Shown: in pieces, positions 7,417 through 13,403 of the stretch
How positions within the stretch are numbered: the stretch's first letter is position 1
Layout of the letters: each line of letters opens with the position of its first letter
Source: Bacteroidales bacterium
GTDB lineage: Bacteria > Bacteroidota > Bacteroidia > Bacteroidales > JAAUTT01
DNA length: 16,147 nucleotides
Direction: 5' to 3'
NCBI GenBank assembly: GCA_025350365.1
Contig: JANXXY010000002.1
Coordinates: 1-16,147, forward strand
Program-made: the position numbers and the translations under genes
Notes under the pieces: model-generated
The model's database searches: none
What the model was told of the DNA's origin: nothing
The model's input: only the letters and a program-made list of their open reading frames with translations

Positions 7417-7956
7417 CTAATTAGTAATTTTAATTACTTCAACTTCATAAAGAATAATTGCTCTGCGGGGAATTTTATTTTCGTCACCCATTAATCCATG
7501 TGCCAGATGAGGGGGCATAATGAAAATACCTTTTCCTCCTTCATGCAACAGCAATATTCCTTCTTCCAAACCACTTTCAACCCCACCTTGTCCTATTTTG
7601 AATTTTTTAGATCCAAGTGTATCGGACGAATAACATAATGTTCCATCGAGCAATGATACCTTATATTTTATTTCTGCCATTTTACCAGTTTGAATTGGCT
7701 TGCCAGTGCCTTCATTATTAACCATATACCAAAGTCCGGTTTGGGTAGTGGTCATCTTCCAGCCTCTTCTTTCGGCGTAGGCACGAATAATGTCAGCATC
7801 TTTTCCAACGAGATATTTATTTATATTCAAAAGTGACTCGTTTTGCCGTGCTACTTCACCTTTCGACTTTTCCTTTGGATTGTTTCGGCATGACATTATT
7901 CCGGCTAATAAGCAAAGGATTGCAAAATAAACCGTTATGTCAATGTACTTTTTCAT
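7417..7956 (-). CDS. FKBP-type prolyl isomerase lipoprotein, single domain (GldI-like)
   Basis: This is a lipoprotein of 179 residues with a signal peptide ending in GIMSC (C23). A helical segment follows (about 40-66, ending AERRGW), then one FKBP domain (about 71-178). The domain shows KYKVSLLDGTLCYSSD, VESGLEEGILLLHEGGKGIFIMPPHLAHG and IPRRAIILYEVEVI. The FD pair is replaced by CYS, and the Trp59 position is L130. Its ATG overlaps the stop of nrnA as ATGA (7953-7956), so translation is probably coupled. In Flavobacteriia, as I recall, an FKBP lipoprotein downstream of an NrnA gene is GldI, needed for gliding and type IX secretion. This gene sits in the equivalent place, but orthology is not established here, and no other gld gene is in the window. 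Confidence 0.88.
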   Translation of the reverse strand: MKKYIDITVYFAILCLLAGIMSCRNNPKEKSKGEVARQNESLLNINKYLVGKDADIIRAYAERRGWKMTTTQTGLWYMVNNEGTGKPIQTGKMAEIKYKVSLLDGTLCYSSDTLGSKKFKIGQGGVESGLEEGILLLHEGGKGIFIMPPHLAHGLMGDENKIPRRAIILYEVEVIKITN

Positions 7957-8975
7957 GAATTTAATTGGGCTTTATAGTCCGGTAGCAAATCGTTAAACTT
8001 TTGTATCGTTTTATCGAGAGAAAATTTAGATTCCCCACCGGCTGCATTCAAATGACCACCGCCGGAAAAATGCCTCTCTGAAAATAAATTGGAAGGAAAT
8101 TTACCGCGTGAACGAAACGAAATTTTCACTTTATCTTTATGTTCAATAAAAAGTGCTGTAAAATAAATACCTTTAATCGATAGCGGGTAATTTACAAACC
8201 CCTCTGAATCGCCGGTGGCAAAGTCAAAACGTTTCTGCTCTTCCAACGTAAGAGCAATATATGCCGTATTAAGTTCAGGCAACACAACCATTTTTTCGTT
8301 AAGACAATATCCTAAAAGACGCATACGTTGTGCCGAAAAATTATTGTAAATACGACTGAAAATATCGTCTTTAGGAATATCATAGCTTAGAAGTTGGGCA
8401 GCAATTTCAAATGTTCTCTTTCGGGATGAATTGTAATTAAAACAGCCTGTATCAGTCAATATACCGGTATAAATGCATTCGGCTATCGCTTTGTCCATAA
8501 ATTTTAATCCATCAATAGCCGTAATAAATTCAAAGATTAATTCGCATGTTGAACTGGCTTCAGTAAACGACAATTGAAAATCAACGACCATTTGAGGATT
8601 AGGATGATGATCGATCATAACTTTCACAGCCTTTGACGCTGTTAGTATCTCATTCATATCCCCGCCTCTTTTAGATTCGTTATGATCAAGAAAGAAGATG
8701 ATATCAGCCGATAAGATGATTGAACTTGCAAATTCCTTTTTCTTATAAAAATCAATAACGTCTTCATTTCCGGGGAGCCATTGAAGAAAATCAGGATATT
8801 CATTAGGAACAATAGGATACACGTCATGACCCATTTTTTTCAATGCCATTGATAAGGCCAATGTAGAGCCTAAGGCATCACCATCTGGATTCAAATGTGT
8901 GGTGATGACAATTTTATACTTTTTGCTAAGTAAAATCTTTAACTCGTTTGCTACGCTATTTCCTTTTAATATCAC
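7953..8975 (-). CDS. nrnA: NrnA-type DHH phosphoesterase (oligoribonuclease / pAp phosphatase)
   Basis: This is a cytosolic Mn-dependent DHH-DHHA1 phosphoesterase of 340 residues. The family degrades 2-5-mer nanoRNAs and dephosphorylates 3'-phosphoadenosine 5'-phosphate (pAp). All metal motifs are visible: THLNPDGDALG (26-36, with D31 and D33), FLDHNE (95-100, D97), IDHHPN (121-126, the DHH triad) and GILTDTG (171-177, D175). The DHHA1 domain carries the substrate-binding FSGGGHLNAAGG (303-314). The likely start is the GTG at 8975, since no ATG lies near and a promoter is placed 22 bases upstream. It is the first gene of the FKBP operon, with a 4-base overlap to the next. A cyclic-di-AMP phosphodiesterase of the GdpP type is excluded because the membrane, PAS and GGDEF parts are missing. 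Confidence 0.92.
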   Translation of the reverse strand: MILKGNSVANELKILLSKKYKIVITTHLNPDGDALGSTLALSMALKKMGHDVYPIVPNEYPDFLQWLPGNEDVIDFYKKKEFASSIILSADIIFFLDHNESKRGGDMNEILTASKAVKVMIDHHPNPQMVVDFQLSFTEASSTCELIFEFITAIDGLKFMDKAIAECIYTGILTDTGCFNYNSSRKRTFEIAAQLLSYDIPKDDIFSRIYNNFSAQRMRLLGYCLNEKMVVLPELNTAYIALTLEEQKRFDFATGDSEGFVNYPLSIKGIYFTALFIEHKDKVKISFRSRGKFPSNLFSERHFSGGGHLNAAGGESKFSLDKTIQKFNDLLPDYKAQLNS

Positions 8976-8996
8976 TTGTTGTCAGTTTAAAATTTC

Positions 8997-9025
8997 CAAA
9001 TATATAAATAATGGAGCAACCCAAA
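8997..9025 (-). promoter_or_regulatory. promoter of the nrnA-FKBP operon
   Basis: On the minus strand TTTG (9025-9022), a 17-base spacer and TATATTTG (9004-8997) match both parts of the Bacteroidota vegetative promoter without mismatch. The transcript would start near 8992, about 17 bases before the GTG. This is one of the best promoter matches in the window. Confidence 0.65.
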
Positions 9026-9047
9026 CCTTATGTTGAAAAATAATTTC

Positions 9048-9055
9048 TAATTTTG
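9048..9055 (+). promoter_or_regulatory. -7 promoter box of ndk
   Basis: TAATTTTG matches TAnnTTTG in full and would place the transcript start near 9060, 20 bases before the ATG at 9080. No good -33 element is seen at the right distance. The box overlaps an in-frame TTG at 9053, which rules that codon out as a start. Confidence 0.5.
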
Positions 9056-9079
9056 CCGATCAATTTAAAAAGTTCGAAT

Positions 9080-9499
9080 ATGGCTGGAAATTTTACGTTT
9101 ACAATTATTAAACCCGATGCAGTAAAAAGCGGGTATATTGGCGAGATTTTATCTCATATGACTAAAGGAGGTTTTAAAATCTCAGGCTTGAAAATGTTAC
9201 AACTTACACAAGGTGAAGCTGAAGCATTTTATGGTGTACATCGCGAGCGGCCATTTTTTAAGGATTTGGTATCGTTTATGACCTCGGGAGCAATTGTAGT
9301 AGCTGTTCTTAAAAAAGATAATGCCGTTGAAGATTTTCGTAAATTAATAGGAGCTACCAATCCTGAAAATGCGGCGGAGGGCACTATTCGTAAGAAATTT
9401 GCCATATCAATGCAGGAAAATGCTGTTCATGGTTCAGATAGCGATGAAAATGCAGCCATTGAAGCCTCATTCTTTTTTGCAACAAGCGATCGATTTTAA
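9080..9499 (+). CDS. ndk: nucleoside diphosphate kinase
   Basis: This enzyme moves the gamma-phosphate of ATP to nucleoside diphosphates by a ping-pong mechanism through a phosphohistidine. The 139-residue length is normal for the family. Visible are TIIKPDAV with K11, the Kpn-loop region HRERPFFKDLVSFMTSG (54-70), GATNPENAAEGTIRKKFA (91-108) and NAVHGSDS with the phospho-acceptor H117. The C-terminal half of that loop has AEGTIR where most bacterial enzymes have the APGTIR pattern. It is monocistronic, diverging from nrnA and converging on the DUF721 gene across 35 bases. Confidence 0.97.
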   Translation: MAGNFTFTIIKPDAVKSGYIGEILSHMTKGGFKISGLKMLQLTQGEAEAFYGVHRERPFFKDLVSFMTSGAIVVAVLKKDNAVEDFRKLIGATNPENAAEGTIRKKFAISMQENAVHGSDSDENAAIEASFFFATSDRF

Positions 9500-9506
9500 T
9501 AAAAGT

Positions 9507-9537
9507 TAAGTGCCTGGTACCAAGTATTAGGCATTTA
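9507..9537. terminator. hairpin between ndk and the DUF721 gene, candidate bidirectional terminator
   Basis: TAAGTGCCT (9507-9515) pairs with AGGCATTTA (9529-9537), nine pairs including one G-T, around a 13-base loop. Neither side has a long T-run, though the minus-strand side is followed by CTTTTATT. The right arm contains the stop codon of the DUF721 gene (9535-9537). Confidence 0.5.
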
Positions 9538-9825
9538 TCTTAAAACAATATCATCAATTACCTTATCTCCCGCCTTTTCGTTTAGTTTGGCGATGATTGC
9601 CGATTTCATCATCATCAATTCGTTGCGTACGATGGACGATTTCAGATATACAAACAAAACACGATTTTTTACAAATATTTTGGCGGTAGCACGTTGAATA
9701 TTGGCACCAAGTATATCGCCCCAGGAATTAATAATTCGAACTTCTTTTAATTTCTGATCGATATGCATTTCTTTCAGAAAATCCTTTACCAGTTCTCCGA
9801 TATTTTGAACATTGCTGCGACGCAT
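9535..9825 (-). CDS. DUF721 protein, DciA-like
   Basis: This small 96-residue protein consists of little more than the DUF721 (DciA) domain. DciA is the ancestral loader of the replicative helicase DnaB in bacteria that lack DnaC or DnaI. Typical features are an N-terminal helix (IGELVKDFLKEMHID), WGDILGANIQRATAKIFVKNRVLFVYLKSS (35-64) with the conserved Trp35 and Gly40, and a C-terminal helix (LMMMKSAIIAKLNEKAG). It starts 18 bases after recF on the same strand and is surely co-transcribed with it, a pairing found widely in Bacteroidota. Helicase loading is inferred from family and phylum; the protein lacks the extra disordered tail of longer DciA forms. Confidence 0.8.
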   Translation of the reverse strand: MRRSNVQNIGELVKDFLKEMHIDQKLKEVRIINSWGDILGANIQRATAKIFVKNRVLFVYLKSSIVRNELMMMKSAIIAKLNEKAGDKVIDDIVLR

Positions 9826-9843
9826 GATGGATGTTTTTAATTT

Positions 9844-10971
9844 TTATTCAGGTGAGTTGGATATTTCAAGGTCAATTACTTTTTCCATTATATGAAACTG
9901 CCGATATTCACTGTTAATCTGTTTGAGTATATAACCCATTCGTTCCGAGCTGGTATCGGTAATAAAAATCTGCCCAAAATTTACATTAGACACGAGTTGA
10001 ATTATCTGACTTACACGATTGCCGTCAAACTTATCAAAGATATCATCTAAAAGAAGGATTGGATAATTTTCAGACTTTAATTTGATGTAATCGAACTGTG
10101 CCAGTTTCAATGCCACCAGAAACGTTTTTTGTTGTCCCTGCGAACCCACACGTTTAATTGGATGACCACCTAATTTTAAGGCTAAATCATCCTTATGTAC
10201 GCCAATTGATGTATACTGCAGTTTACGATCCTTATCGATTGATTTATTTAACAAGTCAGCAAAATCACCATCAAATAATTGTGACTCGTAAGTTAACTCC
10301 ACTTTTTCGGTTCCTTCTGAAACAAGCTCGTAATAATGCTGAAAAACCGGAATCAAGTCATTAATAAAAAATTTACGTTTCTCAAAAATCCTATTGCCTG
10401 CTGCAATAATCTGTTCATTCCACATTTCAATCATATCGGTATCGAACCAGATGGAACGGGCAAAATCTTTCAATAACAAGTTGCGTTGCAGAACAGCTCT
10501 GTTATAACGCATCACATCGTCGAGATATTGATGGTCGAATTGGGATAAAACAGAATCGATAAATTTGCGGCGCTCTTCGCTCCCATCAATAATTAAACCG
10601 CTATCGGCCGGTGAAATCATAACCACGGGAATCAATCCGATATGCTCCGAAAGTCGTTCGTATTCTTTGCTATTTCTGCGAAAAATTTTCTTTTGGCCTG
10701 ATTTTACACCACAATAAATATGTTCTGTTTTCTCCTCACGTTGATATTCACCCTGTAGCATAAAAAACTCTTCGCCATGCCTGATATTCAGACTATCGGT
10801 ATTGGTAAAGAAGCTTTTGCAAAGAGATAAATAGTAAATTGTATCTAAAATATTAGTTTTCCCTATCCCATTATTTCCCACAAGGCAATTGATTCCGGAA
10901 CAAAATTCAAGCGATGCTTCCTCGTAATTTTTAAAGTTCAATAATGTAAGCTTGTGGAGGTATGTGTGCAT
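9844..10971 (-). CDS. recF: DNA replication and repair protein RecF
   Basis: RecF is an SMC/ABC-type ATPase that acts with RecO and RecR to load RecA at gapped DNA and stalled forks. The 375-residue length is normal. Motifs are Walker A GNNGIGKT (32-39), the RecF-specific SPADSGLIIDGSEERRKFID (120-139), the ABC signature as GSQGQQKT (276-283), and Walker B with D-loop PILLLDDIFDKFD (304-316). FITDTSSER (336-344) follows. In many bacteria recF lies next to dnaN and gyrB; here it pairs with DUF721 instead, the usual Bacteroidota arrangement. Its promoter region abuts a tandem-repeat array. Confidence 0.96.
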   Translation of the reverse strand: MHTYLHKLTLLNFKNYEEASLEFCSGINCLVGNNGIGKTNILDTIYYLSLCKSFFTNTDSLNIRHGEEFFMLQGEYQREEKTEHIYCGVKSGQKKIFRRNSKEYERLSEHIGLIPVVMISPADSGLIIDGSEERRKFIDSVLSQFDHQYLDDVMRYNRAVLQRNLLLKDFARSIWFDTDMIEMWNEQIIAAGNRIFEKRKFFINDLIPVFQHYYELVSEGTEKVELTYESQLFDGDFADLLNKSIDKDRKLQYTSIGVHKDDLALKLGGHPIKRVGSQGQQKTFLVALKLAQFDYIKLKSENYPILLLDDIFDKFDGNRVSQIIQLVSNVNFGQIFITDTSSERMGYILKQINSEYRQFHIMEKVIDLEISNSPE

Positions 10972-10988
10972 AATTTAATGGTATGGTG

Positions 10989-10996
10989 CAAAGATA
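10989..10996 (-). promoter_or_regulatory. -7 promoter box of recF
   Basis: On the minus strand TATCTTTG (10996-10989) matches TAnnTTTG in full, about 18 bases before the ATG. The -33 position falls at the edge of the GAAG-type tandem repeats starting at 11011, so no ordinary TTTG is present there. Confidence 0.45.
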
Positions 10997-11010
10997 GGAT
11001 AAAAGAAGAA

Positions 11011-11060
11011 GAAGATAGAGGAAGATAGAGGAAGTTAAAGGAAGTTAAAGGAAGTTAAAG
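11011..11060. repeat. five tandem 10-bp repeats between recF and the TPR gene
   Basis: Two perfect copies of GAAGATAGAG (11011-11030) are followed by three perfect copies of GAAGTTAAAG (11031-11060). The two variants differ at two positions. The array sits just upstream of the recF -7 box. The last two units also form the left arm of a long hairpin with the next repeat. Confidence 0.9.
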
Positions 11061-11095
11061 AATCATCCCATATCTTCTATAACTTCTATAACTTC
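11041..11095. repeat. long imperfect hairpin with CTTCTATAA repeats as right arm
   Basis: The right arm holds two copies of the 9-mer CTTCTATAA (11074-11091) followed by CTTC. Bases 11041-11062 pair with 11075-11095 through 19 Watson-Crick pairs, two A-A mismatches and one bulged G, around a 12-base loop. The same 9-mer recurs after the methyltransferase gene at 13356-13391. It lies between divergent genes, so it is not an ordinary terminator for either. Confidence 0.75.
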
Positions 11096-11153
11096 AATAT
11101 TCCTTTAATTCCTAACTACCCATTTTCTTTCTTCCAAAAAATATGAACAAATG

Positions 11154-11184
11154 TTTCAGATATTTTTTAAAACCATTACATTTG
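11154..11184 (+). promoter_or_regulatory. promoter of the TPR membrane protein gene
   Basis: TTTC (11154-11157, one mismatch to TTTG), a 19-base spacer and TACATTTG (11177-11184, full match to TAnnTTTG) fit the Bacteroidota vegetative promoter at ideal spacing. The predicted transcript start is near 11190, about 27 bases before the ATG. Confidence 0.65.
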
Positions 11185-11216
11185 CGTTCTATTATTAAAA
11201 AACTAATTGAATACAA

Positions 11217-11912
11217 ATGGCTAAAGCAAATAATGAAGCAACCAACGAGAAATTAGAAGGTATTGAAAGCGCTCTATCACGCACAGAGCAATATATTGAG
11301 GAAAACCAAAAGAGTTTAATGATTATTGCAGGAGCGATCATTGCCGTTGTTGCTATTTATTTTGCTTTCAACAGGTTTTACTTGAAACCAAAGGAAGAAA
11401 AAGCTCAGACTCAGATGTTTGTTGCTGAAAAATACTTCGAAAAAGATTCATTTAGATTGGCTTTAAATGGTGATGGTAACTATCCTGGCTTCCTCGGAAT
11501 TATTGATGAATACAGTTTAACAAACTCGGCAACCCTGTCGCAATATTATGCTGGAATTTGTTTGAAGAACATGGGCAAATATGCCGAAGCAATTGATCAT
11601 TTGAAGAAATTTGATGCGAACGATAAAATTTTATCAAATATTGCGCTTGGATCTATTGGCGATTGTTATGCTGAACTAAATGAGAATGATAAAGCTATTA
11701 AATATTATAAAAAAGCTGCCGGCAATGTTTTAAATGATTTTACCACGCCAATGTATTTAATGCGTGCTGCAATACTATTGGAAGAAAAAGGTGAATTCAA
11801 AAATGCGCTTGATTTATTCGTAAAAATTGAAAAAGAATATAATAAGACATCTGAAGGTCAGCAAGCTGAAAAATATATCGAACGTGTAAAAATAAAAGGC
11901 AATCTGAAATAA
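11217..11912 (+). CDS. membrane-anchored tetratricopeptide repeat protein
   Basis: The 231-residue protein has a charged N-terminus, one membrane helix (about 34-52, LMIIAGAIIAVVAIYFAF) and an exported C-terminal part with TPR-like helices. The repeats lie at about 104-137 (YYAGICLKNMGKYAEAIDHLKKF), 141-172 (SIGDCYAELNENDKAIKYYKKAA) and 178-212 (LMRAAILLEEKGEFKNALDLFVKI). The architecture resembles YfgM, which contacts SecYEG and periplasmic chaperones, but sequence similarity to it is not clear. TPR surfaces bind other proteins; the partner is unknown. It has its own promoter and a strong terminator, so it is probably monocistronic. Position between recF and ribH is usual for this phylum. 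Confidence 0.85.
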   Translation: MAKANNEATNEKLEGIESALSRTEQYIEENQKSLMIIAGAIIAVVAIYFAFNRFYLKPKEEKAQTQMFVAEKYFEKDSFRLALNGDGNYPGFLGIIDEYSLTNSATLSQYYAGICLKNMGKYAEAIDHLKKFDANDKILSNIALGSIGDCYAELNENDKAIKYYKKAAGNVLNDFTTPMYLMRAAILLEEKGEFKNALDLFVKIEKEYNKTSEGQQAEKYIERVKIKGNLK

Positions 11913-11931
11913 CGATTATTTTATCTCATTG

Positions 11932-11960
11932 AAAAGAGGGACGATGAGTCCCTTTTTTTT
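11932..11960 (+). terminator. intrinsic terminator of the TPR gene
   Basis: AGGGAC (11937-11942), a 5-base loop GATGA and GTCCCT (11948-11953) form a perfect stem that runs into eight T (11953-11960). Upstream A11932-11935 can pair with part of the T-run after one G-T pair. This is the clearest rho-independent terminator in the window, 19 bases after the TPR stop. Confidence 0.9.
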
Positions 11961-11981
11961 GTACTTTTTTCGCAGGCTCAT

Positions 11982-12028
11982 CCAGGTCTATCGACTCTGG
12001 AAGGTCAATCTAAAACCAAGAAACCTGG
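11982..12028 (+). other. structured leader upstream of ribH, no recognised riboswitch
   Basis: CCAGGTC (11982-11988), loop TATC and GACTCTGG (11993-12000) form a seven-pair hairpin with one bulged T. ACCTGG (12023-12028) could pair with CCAGGT (11982-11987) instead, so two structures exclude each other. The conserved blocks of the FMN riboswitch are absent, and no exact -7 box is seen nearby. Function is unknown. Confidence 0.35.
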
Positions 12029-12064
12029 CAATATTCTTAAATAAAGAACATTGAATCGTAAATA

Positions 12065-12085
12065 AAAAATTAAAAATTAAAAATT
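12065..12085. repeat. three 7-bp AAAAATT repeats just before ribH
   Basis: Three perfect copies of AAAAATT occupy the last 25 bases before the ribH start, leaving no room for a Shine-Dalgarno site. An A-rich, unstructured leader is a common way to start translation in Bacteroidota, so this may be functional and not just a microsatellite. Confidence 0.7.
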
Positions 12086-12089
12086 AAAT

Positions 12090-12608
12090 ATGGCAACCAT
12101 TTTTAAAAATTTATCAATCTACAATCCGGGTGATATTCCTTCAGCCAATGGATACACATTTGGTATTGTTGTTTCCGAATGGAATCACGAGATTACTTCG
12201 GCTTTGCTCAAAGGCGCTATTGAAACGCTAATGAAACATGGTGTTGACGAAGATGATATCATTATAAAATATGTCCCCGGGAGTTTCGAACTTAGCCTGG
12301 GTGCACAATTGATGATAGAATATACCGAAGCAGACGCGGTAATTTGCCTGGGATGCGTTATACGTGGCGAAACACCCCACTTCGAATATATCTGCCAAAG
12401 TGTAACACAAGGCATAACACATGTAAATCTCGAGTATAATACACCGGTAGTATTCGGACTTTTAACTACCGAAACTCAGGAACAGGCTCAGGATCGTGCT
12501 GGTGGAAAACATGGTAATAAAGGCGTGGAAGCCGCTATAACAGCAATAAAAATGGCTGTGCTTCAAAATTCGATGATTGACGAAGATGAAGATGGTGAGG
12601 AGGAATAA
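12090..12608 (+). CDS. ribH: 6,7-dimethyl-8-ribityllumazine synthase
   Basis: This enzyme joins 5-amino-6-ribitylamino-uracil and 3,4-dihydroxy-2-butanone 4-phosphate, the step before riboflavin synthase, and normally assembles as pentamers or 60-mer shells. Motifs are VVSEWNHEIT (27-36, W31 at the position that stacks on the pyrimidine), YVPGSFELSLGAQ (61-73), CVIRGETPHFEYIC (89-102, catalytic H98) and GLLTTETQEQAQDRAGGKHGNKG (123-145, phosphate-binding R136 and K140). At 172 residues it is slightly long because of an acidic tail (DEDEDGEEE). No other riboflavin gene is nearby, so the pathway is dispersed. The next gene starts 39 bases later on the same strand. Confidence 0.97.
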   Translation: MATIFKNLSIYNPGDIPSANGYTFGIVVSEWNHEITSALLKGAIETLMKHGVDEDDIIIKYVPGSFELSLGAQLMIEYTEADAVICLGCVIRGETPHFEYICQSVTQGITHVNLEYNTPVVFGLLTTETQEQAQDRAGGKHGNKGVEAAITAIKMAVLQNSMIDEDEDGEEE

Positions 12609-12647
12609 AAGATTTTAACCACTGAATACTAAGGTAGCAAGAAAAAT

Positions 12648-13319
12648 ATGACCACTCCATTATCAGAAAGATTTAAAAAACCAAATATTTATTTTGATTC
12701 GTTTCGAAAAGATATAATTGATCATGTGCCGTTTAATGCTAGTCGAATTTTAGATATCGGCTGTAGTAGTGGCAATTTTGGAAAGGCATTAAAAGAAAGA
12801 CAGAATTGTGAAGTTTGGGGAATTGAAATTGACGAGGCAAGTGCGTTACAGGCGAAAAACAAACTTGATAAAGTGATCTCAGGCGATGCGCTCCAAAGTC
12901 TAAAAAATGTTCCTGAGAACTATTTTGATTTGGTTATTTGTAATGATGTACTTGAACATTTATACGATCCATGGGGCACATTAGAATTAATTAAAACATG
13001 TTTAAAACCGGAAGGGGTTATCGTAGCTTCTATTCCAAACGTTAGGTATTTTAGGTGTTTGTTTAAACTGCTTTTTTCATTTGAATGGAAATACGACTGG
13101 CAAGGTGTACTTGATTATACCCATGTTAGGTTTTTTACCAAAAAAACAATGAAACAGATGTTTGCCGATACAGGTTTTGAAATTATTGAAATAAAAGGTA
13201 TCAATTCCACTAAATCAATCAGACCTTATCTATTAAATTTTTTGTTTTTGGGATTTTTCAGCGATACAATGTTTCTGCAATTTCTAATTAAAGCCAGACC
13301 TTTGAAAATTAATAAGTAA
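12648..13319 (+). CDS. class I SAM-dependent methyltransferase, substrate unknown
   Basis: The 223-residue protein has a Rossmann-fold methyltransferase core. Motif I is ILDIGCSSGNFG (34-45), the ribose-binding acidic pair is in GIEIDE (58-63), motif IV is FDLVICNDVLEHLYDP (93-108) and the next strand is PEGVIVASIPNVRYF (121-135). The downstream DYTHVRFFTKKTM (156-168) is typical of Methyltransf_23/MetW-like enzymes that often sit beside glycosyltransferases in surface-polysaccharide loci. No glycosyltransferase is present here. The C-terminus is hydrophobic and basic (about 193-223), perhaps for membrane contact. It may be read through from ribH but shares no obvious pathway with it. The 39 bases before it resemble a dispersed intergenic element. 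Confidence 0.85.
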   Translation: MTTPLSERFKKPNIYFDSFRKDIIDHVPFNASRILDIGCSSGNFGKALKERQNCEVWGIEIDEASALQAKNKLDKVISGDALQSLKNVPENYFDLVICNDVLEHLYDPWGTLELIKTCLKPEGVIVASIPNVRYFRCLFKLLFSFEWKYDWQGVLDYTHVRFFTKKTMKQMFADTGFEIIEIKGINSTKSIRPYLLNFLFLGFFSDTMFLQFLIKARPLKINK

Positions 13320-13331
13320 GGTATAAGTTTA

Positions 13332-13391
13332 AAAAGTTATAGAAATAATTAACTAACTTCTATAACTTCTATAACTTCTATAACTTTTATA
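13332..13391. terminator. bidirectional terminator with a fourfold repeated right arm
   Basis: The 9-mer ACTTCTATA is repeated at 13356-13364, 13365-13373 and 13374-13382, and once more as ACTTTTATA (13383-13391). The left arm AAAAGTTATAGAA (13332-13344) pairs perfectly with 13376-13388 (13 pairs), or over 11 pairs with 13358-13368 with a 13-base loop. On the minus strand the stem is followed by a five-T run. It lies between the convergent methyltransferase and yidC genes. Confidence 0.7.
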
Positions 13392-13403
13392 ATTCCTTCA
13401 ACC

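Noticed and set aside
9053..9079. TTG start at 9053 for ndk
   Set aside because: It falls inside the -7 promoter box; the ATG at 9080 gives the family's normal N-terminus.
10981..11100. CRISPR array or origin iterons in the recF upstream repeats
   Set aside because: Units are 9-10 bp in direct tandem with no spacers and no cas genes; no DnaA boxes or dnaA/dnaN genes are seen.
11961..12089. FMN riboswitch before ribH
   Set aside because: None of the conserved RFN blocks can be found; only simple hairpins are present.
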